Positions 1-8,861 of a stretch of 64,000 bases of DNA are shown here, in pieces. How positions within the stretch are numbered: the first letter of the stretch is position 1; every line of letters starts with the position of its first letter. The notes below the pieces were generated by a model. It saw only the letters and a program-made list of their open reading frames with translations. It made no database searches and was not told the DNA's origin. A program made the position numbers and the translations under genes. Source of the DNA: JAEUTH01 sp039931675 (GTDB lineage: Bacteria > Bacteroidota > Bacteroidia > AKYH767-A > OLB10); the NCBI GenBank assembly GCA_039931675.1, contig JBDTRM010000044.1, positions 8,497 to 72,496 on the forward strand, in the 5' to 3' direction.

Positions 1-2
1 GT

Positions 3-2399
3 ACTGTAACCATTTCACCTGCAAACATTAATGTTAATGATAATATAAGCATAACAAGCGGGGCAACACTAACTCTGACAGGCTGTTCACTCGCTATAGC
101 GCCATATATTCAAATTTATGTGTGTGAAACCTGTACATTGACTATTGAAGATAGTTATCTAAGTAGCTGCACGGGCATGTGGACCGGGATAGTTAACGAT
201 GGGGTGGTAAATATTACCAACTCTGAAACAGACGATGCAATCTTTATGCTTACGTGCGACCGGAGCGTGGCGCCCGGTTGTGAATTTACTATTACAAACA
301 GTACCTTTGACCGCAACTATAATAATATTATGATGGCGAATGGTGATTTTTCGGGAAGCAGTTGCACAGGCTCGGTATTTCAATGTACCAGTTATCTTAA
401 AGACGTGAATCTGGGATGGCAGTTGCGTACGAATCGTCATTTTGATCTCACCAATGTAACCGGTTTTGATCTTGATGGCACCTCCGCTCTGAATAATATT
501 AAAGATGCTGATTTCGGTATTTATGGTGACAACAGTTCTTTTACCTGTGAGAACAATTACTTTTACCATATTGATTTTTTGTCGGGCGGGAGTTCGGCTG
601 TCATTAGTTGTGTGAATGCAGCCAGCCTTCAAACTTTTTCTGCTACAGAAAATCATGTTGAAAATTGCAACTATGGAATGATTATAGAGTCAGATTATGA
701 TTGCATTATTGACAACAATAAATTTACATCAACAGGCATGGCCGCTCTGGTTGCAACTGTAAATGCCGACAACCTGGGCATCACTTACAATTCATTTGCC
801 AATTGCATTTATGGTGTGGAGTTATACCAGGTAAGCGAAAGCACATCGTGTGATATAAGCTATAACACTTTTAAGGGCGAGTTTAATGCATTAGGTGTGC
901 CTTACAACATTGCCGCCATCAGCATTTACCAGAGTGACGAAAATACTTTGCCTTTATTGATTAGCCGTAATAACATTAAAAATTATCAGTGGAGCATTTA
1001 TGCTGTTAACGTGCACAGCAGCGCTGATGTAGGATACGGTGCTTTTATCAGCTATAATACGATAAGCTATACGTTTGATAAAGACCATTTAGGTAACAAT
1101 AATTATTATGGGATAACAGCAGAGTCATGTGATAATTTTAGCATTGATAACAATACCATTGACTGGGTTACCGGGCCTGCCGACCCCTATCATTGGAGTG
1201 CAAGCAACACTACCGGGAGTCATGAAAACTTGTGGGGCATTGTTACAGAAGGAACTACCAACACAGCAATACATGCCAATATTTTTAACCGGAATGGCAC
1301 AGCTATTTATTTGCTGGGTAGTTGCATCAACAATTATTTAACCTGCAATGAGATGACAAAATCATACCCCGGTGTTTTTGCTGAGAGTGTAACCAGCATT
1401 CCTCCGCAGGGAACCACCAGCATCTCGTATAAAAACCGCTGGTACGGTGATTTCTCTCCAACAGGTTATTTTAAAGTGGATGGGGATAATACAAGCCCAT
1501 TTAACTGGTATTATTCGGGTACTTATTCTGCGGCTAATGATGAATGTCCAAAGCCTGAAAACACAGCCGTAATATATGCCATTCAAACGACCGGTATAAG
1601 TCAAGCCGGACTTTGCGATGATATACAGGAATTCAGAGTTGATTCCACTTACCAGGATGAGCTGCTTAGCAAAATAGCAAATGACACTGCGCAATATGCT
1701 TATGATGCAGATGAAAACCGCTATACAAATGCTGAAAAAGGATTTAAAATGATGAAGGAGAATGAGGCATTAATTAACACAGCAGCTAAAGAGCAATTTG
1801 TACAGCAAACCGAACAGGAGAATATGGGACTGCTGGCGGCAGTAAACGACAGCATAAGTGCAGGCGACTTGAGCAGCGCTGAAACTATTAACGATGCCGT
1901 GGTGGATACTAACCTGATAGAAAGCAATAAGCGGGCAGTAAACAGCATAGTGATTACAGGATTGCAAAACGGTGTGGTAACGCTTGCGGGTAGCGACAGT
2001 GCAACATTATTAAATATTGCAACGCAAGACCCGGTAACAGGCGGTGAGGCAGTTTACCGGGCTAGGGCTATGCTCAGGTTGCGAATAGTTGACCAACGTA
2101 TAGGTTCGCAAGCACGTAAGTCATCTCCTGGTAAGGAAGAAACAAAGCAACAAAGTGAAATTGTTATTTACCCGATACCTTCTACAGGTTTGGTTTATAT
2201 TAAAGCAAATGAAAATACATTGCTTACAGAAATTAAACTCTGTGACCTTACAGGACGGCTGCTGTTAACAAAATACATACAAAATAAACCAGGTGTTTAT
2301 AAATTGAATCTGAATGATTTTGCAGCTGGCGCTTATACCTTACGTATAAAAGATGTTACTAATATAATTGTAGTTAAACAATTGATTTTAGCAAAGTAG
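3..2399 (+). CDS. Beta-helix surface protein with T9SS type A sorting domain (5' end missing)
   Basis: The reading frame is open from the first bases of the window. A GTG at 120 is in frame, but 39 codons without a stop precede it, so the gene starts outside and this is a 5'-truncated CDS. The first ~470 residues carry repeating asparagine-rich turns (for example SYNTIS, DNNTID, NNYF), typical of right-handed parallel beta-helix proteins. A helical, Asp/Glu/Lys-rich stretch follows. The last ~80 residues are a T9SS type A domain (YPIPSTGLVYIKANE, then LCDLTGRLLLTK, ending in LILAK). Such proteins are exported by Sec, cross the outer membrane by T9SS, and usually lose the C-terminal domain as they are anchored or released. 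The passenger's substrate is unknown; beta-helices often bind or cleave polysaccharides. Its sorting domain is closely copied in the orphan fragment at 4001-4330. Confidence 0.85.
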   Translation, partial: TVTISPANINVNDNISITSGATLTLTGCSLAIAPYIQIYVCETCTLTIEDSYLSSCTGMWTGIVNDGVVNITNSETDDAIFMLTCDRSVAPGCEFTITNSTFDRNYNNIMMANGDFSGSSCTGSVFQCTSYLKDVNLGWQLRTNRHFDLTNVTGFDLDGTSALNNIKDADFGIYGDNSSFTCENNYFYHIDFLSGGSSAVISCVNAASLQTFSATENHVENCNYGMIIESDYDCIIDNNKFTSTGMAALVATVNADNLGITYNSFANCIYGVELYQVSESTSCDISYNTFKGEFNALGVPYNIAAISIYQSDENTLPLLISRNNIKNYQWSIYAVNVHSSADVGYGAFISYNTISYTFDKDHLGNNNYYGITAESCDNFSIDNNTIDWVTGPADPYHWSASNTTGSHENLWGIVTEGTTNTAIHANIFNRNGTAIYLLGSCINNYLTCNEMTKSYPGVFAESVTSIPPQGTTSISYKNRWYGDFSPTGYFKVDGDNTSPFNWYYSGTYSAANDECPKPENTAVIYAIQTTGISQAGLCDDIQEFRVDSTYQDELLSKIANDTAQYAYDADENRYTNAEKGFKMMKENEALINTAAKEQFVQQTEQENMGLLAAVNDSISAGDLSSAETINDAVVDTNLIESNKRAVNSIVITGLQNGVVTLAGSDSATLLNIATQDPVTGGEAVYRARAMLRLRIVDQRIGSQARKSSPGKEETKQQSEIVIYPIPSTGLVYIKANENTLLTEIKLCDLTGRLLLTKYIQNKPGVYKLNLNDFAAGAYTLRIKDVTNIIVVKQLILAK

Positions 2400-2409
2400 T
2401 TATTAAACT

Positions 2410-2438
2410 AACGGGGCAGACAAATGAACTGCCCCGTT
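2410..2438 (+). terminator. Hairpin after the beta-helix gene
   Basis: A perfect 9-bp stem (AACGGGGCA at 2410-2418 with TGCCCCGTT at 2430-2438) lies 10 bases after the stop of the beta-helix gene and 14 bases before the next start. No T-run follows on the plus strand, so termination may be partial. Confidence 0.5.
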
Positions 2439-2452
2439 AAAATCAACTGACC

Positions 2453-3970
2453 ATGAGATATTATTTATTAATTGCTGTTATATTTTACGGTGTTAATTTA
2501 AACGCTCAAAATCGGAGCAGTATATGGTGTTTCGGTGATAGTTCCGGCATAGACTTTACCAATGTTCTTAATCCCTCACCAATATTTAGTGCCGCTAAAT
2601 CACGCGGCAGTTGTGCAAGTATTTCAAATAAAACAGGTAATCTTTTATTTTATTATACAGATGATCCGTTGGGTTCATTGAGTGGCTTTCCTTTCAATTC
2701 AGGTCGTATTTATAATCGAAATAATTTTTTAATGCCCAATGGTGATCAAATAATAAGTGGCTTATGGTATATGGAAGGTCTGATTACACCAGATCCTTCT
2801 GATTCTAATAAATATTATTTGTTCAATGTCGGTGTAACAGGTAATTTCGGTTTATATTATTCAACAATAGACATGAGTCTTGATAGCGGATTAGGAGGTA
2901 TTGTTCAAAAGAATATACAATTACTACCTGACCAGGCCAATGATGGTTTAATTGCAATAAAACATGGTAATGGAAGAGATTGGTGGGTGCTGTTTCGAAA
3001 CTTTGGGGCTACTTTCAATAATTCATTTTATAAATTTTTGGTATCTCCCTCAGGAATAAGTGGTCCCTTTATTCAGAATATAGGTACTGTATTGAATAGT
3101 GGATTTCAAAGATTTGCATTTAATAAAACAGGCAATAAACTCGCCATGGTAATGTACGATGGTTTAATAGAAACGTATGATTTTGACAGGTGTACGGGTT
3201 TGTTGAGCAATGTTACTACGATTAGCACACAATTTGGCCCCATGGATGATTTATGGAGTTGTGCGTTTTCACCAAATGGCAGGTTTTTGTATGTATCATC
3301 TACGGGGTTTCCTACCACTTCCTATATTTTTCAGATTGACTTGCAAAATTCAACATCTTCGGCTCTTGATACGGTATGGAGTTTTTCAACATGGACACTT
3401 GCAGTGGGGGCTTTAAAACTTGCACCTGATGATAAAATATATGCAGCCACCACTTACTATGATGGTGGCGGCACAGTGCCTAACTACCCTTATGCGGATA
3501 CGGTTTACAATTCTTATAACATGAACCTGAGTGTTATCAACTCGCCTGATAGCCTTGATTCATTATGCGATTTTCAGCCGTGGAGCTTTTATCTTGGCGG
3601 GTACAGGACATACTGGGGTTTGCCTAATAACCCTGATTATGATATGAAGCCATTGTATGGCAGTGTGTGTGATAGCTTGAGTGCGGGGATTAATGAGCAA
3701 GAGGCAACAGGCAAAGGGCAATTGTTTGTGAGTTATGTAAGTGAGTGGGAGAAGTTGTTTGTGAATGCACAAAAACTAAAAGGCAAAAAAACTATGCTGC
3801 GTGTAATAGATATGTTAGGCAATGTGGTTTATCAAAGCAATGCAACAAAGGTAACGGGAGGTGGTTATTTTACAGAGGATGTTGATTGCAGTGCTTTTGC
3901 CATGGGTTTGTATATTGTGAGTTTACAAACGGAGAGAGAGGTGCTGGCGAAGAAGTTTGTGATAAATTAA
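2453..3970 (+). CDS. Secreted propeller-like protein with T9SS type A sorting domain (paralog A)
   Basis: 505 residues. It begins with a Sec signal peptide (MRYYLLIAVIFYGVNLNAQ). The mature start (WCFGDSSGIDFTN ... SRGSCASISNKTGNLLFYY) is the pattern seen at the head of many Bacteroidota surface proteins with beta-propeller-like bodies. Internal lines such as DLWSCAFSPNGRFLYVSST resemble WD40/propeller blades. The C-terminal ~85 residues form a T9SS type A domain (LRVIDMLGNVVY ... GLYIVSLQTE ... KKFVIN). The central part, about residues 140-400, is nearly identical in protein and DNA to the paralog at 4374-5870, while both ends have diverged strongly. No enzyme motif is seen; the role is probably cell-surface or extracellular binding. 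Confidence 0.8.
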   Translation: MRYYLLIAVIFYGVNLNAQNRSSIWCFGDSSGIDFTNVLNPSPIFSAAKSRGSCASISNKTGNLLFYYTDDPLGSLSGFPFNSGRIYNRNNFLMPNGDQIISGLWYMEGLITPDPSDSNKYYLFNVGVTGNFGLYYSTIDMSLDSGLGGIVQKNIQLLPDQANDGLIAIKHGNGRDWWVLFRNFGATFNNSFYKFLVSPSGISGPFIQNIGTVLNSGFQRFAFNKTGNKLAMVMYDGLIETYDFDRCTGLLSNVTTISTQFGPMDDLWSCAFSPNGRFLYVSSTGFPTTSYIFQIDLQNSTSSALDTVWSFSTWTLAVGALKLAPDDKIYAATTYYDGGGTVPNYPYADTVYNSYNMNLSVINSPDSLDSLCDFQPWSFYLGGYRTYWGLPNNPDYDMKPLYGSVCDSLSAGINEQEATGKGQLFVSYVSEWEKLFVNAQKLKGKKTMLRVIDMLGNVVYQSNATKVTGGGYFTEDVDCSAFAMGLYIVSLQTEREVLAKKFVIN

Positions 3971-4018
3971 AATCATGTAAATCATTTAATCATAATAATC
4001 ATGGTTCAGACGATTGTT
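3971..4018. repeat. Copy 1 of ~48-bp spacer repeat downstream of propeller paralog A
   Basis: The ~48 bases after the stop of paralog A (AATCATGTAAATCATTTAAT and onward) recur with only a few mismatches directly after the stop of paralog B (5871-5918). The pair marks the ends of a tandem duplication unit of about 1.9 kb. Confidence 0.8.
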
Positions 4019-4330
4019 GACATAAGAATGAGTTCACAAGCCAGGATGGCGCATAGCGCAATTGCACCAAAAGAAAAGGAGGAGGATGAAATAACAGTTT
4101 ATCCTGTTCCTTCATCAGGTTTGGTTTATATTAAAGCAAACGAAAATACATTGCTTACAGAAGTTAAACTCTGTGACCTTGCAGGACGGCTGCTGTTAAC
4201 AAAATACATTAAAAATAAATCCGGTGTTTATAGATTAGACTTGAATGATTTTGCAGCGGGTTCTTTTACTTTGTATATAAAGGACGTTACAAACAGGATT
4301 AGTATTAAACAATTGATTTTAACCAAATAG
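4001..4330 (+). pseudogene. Orphan T9SS sorting domain (remnant of a beta-helix gene copy)
   Basis: An open frame of 109 codons with no signal peptide and no passenger domain. From about residue 5 onward it matches the last ~110 residues of the beta-helix protein ending at 2399: SSQAR, YPVPSSGLVYIKANENTLL, LCDLAGRLLLTK, DFAAGSFTLYIKDVTN, KQLIL. Its first codons come from the spacer repeat that follows paralog A. A sorting domain alone, without Sec export, should have no T9SS function, so this looks like the scar of a duplication that removed the passenger. Translation as a small cytoplasmic protein cannot be ruled out. Confidence 0.75.
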
Positions 4331-4339
4331 CTTTAAAGG

Positions 4340-4367
4340 GGGCAATGTTTTTACATTGCCCTTATTT
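4340..4367 (+). terminator. Rho-independent terminator
   Basis: Stem GGGCAATGT (4340-4348) with ACATTGCCC (4353-4361), a TTTT loop, followed by TTATTT. It sits between the orphan sorting domain and the ATG of paralog B, suggesting the sorting-domain end once terminated a real gene here. Confidence 0.65.
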
Positions 4368-4373
4368 ACTTTT

Positions 4374-5870
4374 ATGAAACGTTTTTTTTTAGCTACTGCT
4401 CTATTTTACTCTCTATGTTCAAATGCACAAAACAGGAATAATAACTGGTGCTTTGGAGATAGTGCAGGTATAAACTTTTCAAATATAATGCAACCTGCTC
4501 CCTTTCATTCCTCAATAAAGTCAAGAGGCAGTTGTGTTTCAATTAGTGATATGAGTTCCAATTTATTATTTTATGCTTATACCCGGGCCACCCTTCCGGG
4601 AAACACAACTCTTATTAAAAACAATAACAATGATTTAATGCTTAATGGCAGTAACATAGTGGGCAGGGGATGGTATATGGAATTAATAATAATTCCTGAC
4701 CCTGGCGATACAAATAAATATTATTTGTTTTCAGTTGGAGTTACCTCTATTTTTGGACTTTACTATACTACAATAGACATGGGTCTTGATAGTGGCTTAG
4801 GAGCTGTTGTTCAAAAGAATATTCAGTTACTACCTGACCAAGCCAATGATGGTTTAATTGCAATTAAGCATGGTAATGGAAGAGACTGGTGGGTGTTGTT
4901 TCGAAACTTTGGGGCTACTTTCAATAATTCATTTTATAAATTTTTGATATCTCCATCTGGCATAAGTGGTCCCTTTATTCAGAATATAGGTACTGTATTG
5001 AATAGTGGATTTCAACGATTTGCATTTAATAAAACAGGCGATAAACTCGCTATGGTAATGTACGATGGTTTAATAGAAACGTACGATTTTGACAGGTGTA
5101 CGGGTTTGTTGAGCAATGTTGCTACGATTAGCGCTCAATTTGGTCCCATGGATGATTTATGGAGTTGTGCGTTTTCACCAAATGGCAGGTTTTTATATGT
5201 ATCATCTACCGGGTTTCCTACCACCTCTTATATTTTTCAGATTGATTTGCAAAATTCAACATCTTCGGCTCTTGATACCGTATGGAGTTTTTCAACATGG
5301 ACGCTTGCAGTGGGGGCTTTAAAACTTGCACCTGATGATAAAATATATGCAGCAACAACTTACTATGATGGTGGCGGTACAGTGCCCGGCTATCCTTATG
5401 CGGATACGGTTTACAATCCATACAATATGAACCTGAGTGTTATCAACTCACCTGATAGCCTTGATTCATTATGTGATTTTCAGCCCTGGAGCTTTTATCT
5501 GGGCGGGTACAGGACATACTGGGGTTTGCCTAATAACTCTGATTATGATATGCCGAGGTTGCAAGGTAGCCCGTGTGATACGGTGCAATGGGTGGGAGTA
5601 CAAAATCTGCCACCACCCAAAGGAGAGATGTTTGTTACTTATGTAAGTGATTGGCAAAAGTTATTTGTGAATGCACAAAACATAAAAGGTAAAATTGCGG
5701 TGGTTAGGATTTATGATTTGAATGGCAGAGTTGTTTTTTCTACTTCAAGAAAAACACTGCCACCCTACTATACGCAAGATGTAGATTGTAGTGGTTTTGC
5801 CAACGGCATGTATGTAGTTTTGCTTACTACGGAAAAGGAGCGATTTGTAAAGAAGTTTGTGAAGAATTAA
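4374..5870 (+). CDS. Secreted propeller-like protein with T9SS type A sorting domain (paralog B)
   Basis: 498 residues from the ATG at 4374. A TTG 18 bases upstream is in frame but lies inside the terminator hairpin, and the ATG begins a clean signal peptide (MKRFFLATALFYSLCSNAQ). The body is the twin of the protein at 2453-3970. From about residue 140 to 400 the two differ at only a handful of positions, for example the stretch around GLIAIKHGNGRDWWVLF. The first ~140 residues and the sorting domain (VRIYDLNGRVVFST ... KKFVKN) are clearly different. This mosaic pattern suggests gene conversion of the middle, or duplication followed by replacement of the ends. Function is unknown, presumably extracellular binding. 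Confidence 0.8.
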   Translation: MKRFFLATALFYSLCSNAQNRNNNWCFGDSAGINFSNIMQPAPFHSSIKSRGSCVSISDMSSNLLFYAYTRATLPGNTTLIKNNNNDLMLNGSNIVGRGWYMELIIIPDPGDTNKYYLFSVGVTSIFGLYYTTIDMGLDSGLGAVVQKNIQLLPDQANDGLIAIKHGNGRDWWVLFRNFGATFNNSFYKFLISPSGISGPFIQNIGTVLNSGFQRFAFNKTGDKLAMVMYDGLIETYDFDRCTGLLSNVATISAQFGPMDDLWSCAFSPNGRFLYVSSTGFPTTSYIFQIDLQNSTSSALDTVWSFSTWTLAVGALKLAPDDKIYAATTYYDGGGTVPGYPYADTVYNPYNMNLSVINSPDSLDSLCDFQPWSFYLGGYRTYWGLPNNSDYDMPRLQGSPCDTVQWVGVQNLPPPKGEMFVTYVSDWQKLFVNAQNIKGKIAVVRIYDLNGRVVFSTSRKTLPPYYTQDVDCSGFANGMYVVLLTTEKERFVKKFVKN

Positions 5871-5918
5871 AATCATGTAAATCATTTAATCATAAGAATC
5901 ATAGTTCAGACAATTATT
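5871..5918. repeat. Copy 2 of the ~48-bp spacer repeat
   Basis: Matches 3971-4018 with few mismatches, directly after the stop of paralog B. The rest of the 5871-6172 interval holds the tail fragment at 5923-5946, no convincing gene, and the terminator of the minus-strand tRNA. Confidence 0.8.
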
Positions 5919-5922
5919 TTGA

Positions 5923-5946
5923 GTAAAGAAGTTTGTGAAAAATTGA
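5923..5946 (+). pseudogene. Residual C-terminal tail of a third sorting domain
   Basis: Reads V-K-K-F-V-K-N-stop in frame from 5923, the same eight-codon ending as paralog B (FVKKFVKN). It lies 53 bases downstream of that gene's stop, beyond the spacer repeat. It looks like the last trace of another repeat unit lost by deletion. Confidence 0.55.
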
Positions 5947-6133
5947 ATGCTGCTGCACCAACTCATACTCGCGCACACACAGGTGAGGACACCTGCGGTA
6001 GTGCCACAGCATAAAGTTACAGTTGAAATCAAAATGAAAATGAATGAATGGACAGAAGACAAAAAAGGGATGCTTGTTGGGAGGGGGAAATTTTTACAGA
6101 CATTTATATATAAGATCGCCACTGTGATCAATT

Positions 6134-6165
6134 AAAAAGAGCCGCCAAATGTTTGACAGCTCTTT
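6134..6165 (-). terminator. Terminator of the CAT tRNA
   Basis: On the minus strand AAAGAGC ... GCTCTTT closes a hairpin (with an inner CAAA/TTTG pair) followed by further Ts. It begins 8 bases after the tRNA 3' end. Confidence 0.7.
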
Positions 6166-6172
6166 AAAAAAG

Positions 6173-6246
6173 TGGGCCTACTTGGGCTCGAACCAAGGAC
6201 CAATTGATTATGAGTCAACTACTCTAACCAGCTGAGCTATAGGCCC
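6173..6246 (-). tRNA. tRNA with CAT anticodon (Met, or Ile2 if modified)
   Basis: 74 bases fold as a full cloverleaf on the minus strand: acceptor GGGCCTA/TAGGCCC, D stem GCTC/GAGT, anticodon stem GTTGA/TCAAT with loop CTCATAA (anticodon CAT), T arm CTTGG-TTCGAGC-CCAAG, and discriminator A. CAT reads AUG as elongator Met, or AUA if the first base becomes lysidine. No initiator features (three G-C pairs in the anticodon stem) are present. Met is the likelier call, but sequence alone does not settle it. Confidence 0.93.
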
Positions 6247-6265
6247 GTTTTAAAATTCGGGAGCG

Positions 6266-6294
6266 CAAAAATAGTTATTGCCACCTCATTTCAA
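6266..6294 (-). promoter_or_regulatory. Bacteroidota-type promoter of the CAT tRNA
   Basis: On the minus strand TTG (6294-6292), an 18-base spacer, then TATTTTTG (6273-6266), matching the TTG/TAnnTTTG consensus of the Bacteroidota primary sigma factor. It ends 20 bases before the tRNA 5' end. Confidence 0.75.
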
Positions 6295-6390
6295 AACAAA
6301 TATATAGATGACGGAAATTTTGTTTTATAATATTAATGCGAATCAAGGGTTTACTATAACGCAGTTATAAAGACTCTAAGTAAATGTGGG

Positions 6391-6518
6391 CGCACGGAGG
6401 CACAGAGAAGCACGGAGCGTTTCCCTGTGATTCACTGCCGGTAAAAATTCTTAATGTTTTGCAGGGTGAAGTTAAAGTTCCGATCAATTAACTCCGTGCA
6501 TCTCCACGTCTCCGTGCG
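6391..6518. repeat. 128-bp element with terminal inverted repeats, copy 1
   Basis: Ends are 27-bp imperfect inverted repeats starting CGCACGGAG and finishing CTCCGTGCG (22 of 27 match). A second 128-bp copy lies at 59454-59581 in the opposite orientation. The right half of the core (around CTTAATGTTTTGCAG) is conserved between copies, and one 27-bp end is identical. There is no reading frame inside. It resembles a miniature inverted-repeat or REP-type element. The rest of the 6247-6682 gap holds the tRNA promoter and the promoter of the next gene. Confidence 0.85.
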
Positions 6519-6630
6519 AAAGACAAAAAATACGCTATAAAATAAGTCCTTTTGATTATGGAGACATTGGGATTACAAAACCTGGCATTTCAATGCGATT
6601 GCTATCATGTTCAACTCTTGATTGCAATAA

Positions 6631-6662
6631 TTTACAAAATCCAATCTCTTTTCTTACCTTTG
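6631..6662 (+). promoter_or_regulatory. Probable promoter of the PKD/Ig T9SS gene
   Basis: TACCTTTG at 6655-6662 fits TAnnTTTG exactly; a weak TTT at 6631 stands 21 bases upstream. It ends 20 bases before the ATG at 6683 and lies downstream of the in-frame ATG at 6593, which supports the later start. Confidence 0.5.
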
Positions 6663-6682
6663 AAAGAATCAATCCCGATTAT

Positions 6683-8665
6683 ATGAAATTTTCTACCCCC
6701 CTCGCATTTATTTTCTTAATGGCTTTTGGCCGATCAGTTTTTGCACAGTATGGTTGCACGGATACACAGGCCTCTAACTACAATCCGTCTGCAACTATTA
6801 ATGACGGATCGTGCATTTATTCAGCTACTAATTTAAGTCTTACTTCAAAGGCAAACCTTAGCACACCTTTGCTTGACGAATCTTCAGGCATTGAGTTTTA
6901 TAATAACAAACTATGGACACATAATGACAGCAACAACCCTAATACCATTTTTCGCATTGACTCTACCAGCAGCACAGTGCTGCAAACTGTTACTGTGAGC
7001 AATGCAACAAACAGTGATTGGGAAGATATCACTTCAAGCGATGATTATCTTTTCATTGGCGACATTGGTAACAATAACGGTAACAGAACCAATCTCAGAA
7101 TTTACAAAATCAGTAAAAGCGATCTTACAGATACTGCAACAACAGTAACCGCTCAAATCATTAATTTTTCTTACAGCGATCAGACAGTTTTTACAAGCTT
7201 GCCTAACAATAATAATTACGATTGCGAGGCTATGATCTTTTATAACGATTCATTGCATTTGTTCAGCAAAGATTGGGTTGATAAGCAAAGCCGTCATTAT
7301 GTATTGCCTGCCAATGCAGGAACATACGTAGCTCAGGTGCGCGAAACATTTAATGCAGGTTGCCTTATAACGGGTGCAGGTATTCAGGATGGTGGCGTAA
7401 TAGCTTTATGCGGTTATGACAATACAGGATTCGCACCCATTTATATGTGGATGCTTTATGATTATCACGGCAGTTTATTTTTTAACGGCAACAAGCGCAG
7501 GTTCGATCTTTCAAGCGCAATTGCAAATGGACAGGTAGAAGGTATTGATTTTAAAAATAATGCTTACGGATACATTTCAAATGAACGGTTCATACAATCT
7601 ATTTTTAATGTTTCGCCTAAATTAAAATCATTTGACCTTGCATCTTATTTGCCTGTATCATTCGTAATTCCAAAGCCTGTTGCTGATTTTACAGTTTCTA
7701 CTATTTCAATCTGCAAAAACAAAGATGTTGCTTTTACTGATTTAAGCACAAAAACTCCAACTACATGGCAATGGAATTTTCCGGGTGGAACGCCTGCTTC
7801 GTCAACACTTCAGAATCCTGTTGTTAAATATTCAATTGCCGGCACTTATAGCGTTACCTTGATTGCAGGCAATGCAGGAGGCAGTGATACACTTACGCTT
7901 AATAATTTTATAACGGTAAATACTACACCAAACGCAACTATTACTGCTACCGGTTCTACTTTTTTTTGTACAGGCGGTTCAGTGGTGCTTAATGCAAACA
8001 CTGCCGCAGGGTTAACTTATCAGTGGAAGAAAAATAATGGCAACATTAGCGGTGCAATATCTTCAACCTATACGGCAACTGTTACCGGAGATTATAAAGT
8101 GCTTGTTACTAACGCCAACGGCTGCACCAGGATTGCAAATACTATTTCAATTACAGGTCCGCCAGTTTCAAAAATTACTGCCGGTGGCCCGCTTTCATTT
8201 TGTAATGGTGATAGTGTAATTTTAAATGCAGCATCAGGAGCAGGTTATACTTATCAGTGGCTAAAAAACAATATTGCAGTAAGTGGCGCAACCTCATCAA
8301 CATATACAGCAAAGGTTACAGGTAATTATAAAGTGAGGGTAACCAATAGCTTTGCCTGTACTGTTACCTCTGCTCCAAAAACGGTTACTGTAAACTGCAA
8401 AACACATTCAGGAACCGGGGCAGAGCAATGGGTTAAGGTGCAACCTAACCCAAGTAACACTTCCTTTAATATTCAATTAACTAACAATACAGCAGTGCTT
8501 ACCACAATATTTCTTACTGACATAACAGGAAGACTTTTAGAAAAAGTTGTATTGCAGCCTGCCATCAACAGTGTTAAATTAGGAAACGACCTGACACCGG
8601 GAATTTATTTTATAACTGCTGTTCAGCATGATAAGAAGGAAATAATTCGGTTGGAAAAGATGTAA
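6683..8665 (+). CDS. Secreted PKD/Ig-like protein with T9SS type A sorting domain
   Basis: 660 residues from the ATG at 6683, chosen because it opens the signal peptide MKFSTPLAFIFLMAFGRSVFAQ and sits just after a TAnnTTTG box. An ATG 30 codons earlier would add an unlikely leader. After the signal comes the motif GCTDTQASNYNPSATINDGSC, frequent in Bacteroidota surface proteins. A ~230-residue propeller-like region resembling the SdiA-regulated/YjiK type follows (DESSGIEFYNNKLWTHND, DWEDITSSDDYLFIGD). Then come a PKD domain (ADFTVST ... WQWNFPGGTPASS) and two Ig-like repeats (YQWKKNNGNISGA, YQWLKNNIAVSGA). It ends in a sorting domain (VQPNPSNTSFNIQL). The same Ig-like repeats occur in the protein at 38618-42238. 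Probable surface adhesin or binding protein. Confidence 0.82.
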   Translation: MKFSTPLAFIFLMAFGRSVFAQYGCTDTQASNYNPSATINDGSCIYSATNLSLTSKANLSTPLLDESSGIEFYNNKLWTHNDSNNPNTIFRIDSTSSTVLQTVTVSNATNSDWEDITSSDDYLFIGDIGNNNGNRTNLRIYKISKSDLTDTATTVTAQIINFSYSDQTVFTSLPNNNNYDCEAMIFYNDSLHLFSKDWVDKQSRHYVLPANAGTYVAQVRETFNAGCLITGAGIQDGGVIALCGYDNTGFAPIYMWMLYDYHGSLFFNGNKRRFDLSSAIANGQVEGIDFKNNAYGYISNERFIQSIFNVSPKLKSFDLASYLPVSFVIPKPVADFTVSTISICKNKDVAFTDLSTKTPTTWQWNFPGGTPASSTLQNPVVKYSIAGTYSVTLIAGNAGGSDTLTLNNFITVNTTPNATITATGSTFFCTGGSVVLNANTAAGLTYQWKKNNGNISGAISSTYTATVTGDYKVLVTNANGCTRIANTISITGPPVSKITAGGPLSFCNGDSVILNAASGAGYTYQWLKNNIAVSGATSSTYTAKVTGNYKVRVTNSFACTVTSAPKTVTVNCKTHSGTGAEQWVKVQPNPSNTSFNIQLTNNTAVLTTIFLTDITGRLLEKVVLQPAINSVKLGNDLTPGIYFITAVQHDKKEIIRLEKM

Positions 8666-8723
8666 GCGGGTTAGCGCATTTACCCCTGAAGGCATAGTTC
8701 CCCATTTCGCAATCATCTAAAAG

Positions 8724-8779
8724 CCCCCGGAGGATTTAACAGCAACCATTGGGTACTGCTAAATCCTCCGGGGGTTTTT
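8724..8779 (+). terminator. Strong rho-independent terminator, possibly bidirectional
   Basis: A 15-bp perfect stem (CCCCCGGAGGATTTA at 8724-8738 with TAAATCCTCCGGGGG at 8760-8774) is followed by TTTTT. An A-run precedes the left arm, so it can also act for the minus strand. It ends the PKD/Ig gene and lies downstream of the convergent S74 protein gene. Confidence 0.85.
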
Positions 8780-8861
8780 AACAAACAAAATAAAATGATA
8801 TGACAGGTGTAAATATTACCCGAACAGCGTTGAGGATTAGCCTACTTCATCACTTCGTAAC

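Noticed and set aside
120..122. GTG at 120 as the start of the first gene
   Set aside because: The frame is open for 39 codons upstream to the window edge and the sequence there is beta-helix-like, so the gene is truncated rather than starting here.
159..656. 165-codon minus-strand frame
   Set aside because: Lies wholly antisense to the beta-helix gene and shows no domain or signal; a shadow frame.
5947..6135. 62-codon plus-strand frame after paralog B
   Set aside because: No family, no promoter, and it ends in the tRNA terminator region; more likely decayed intergenic DNA.
6593..6682. Earlier ATG for the PKD/Ig protein
   Set aside because: It lies upstream of the TAnnTTTG box and would place the signal peptide internally.
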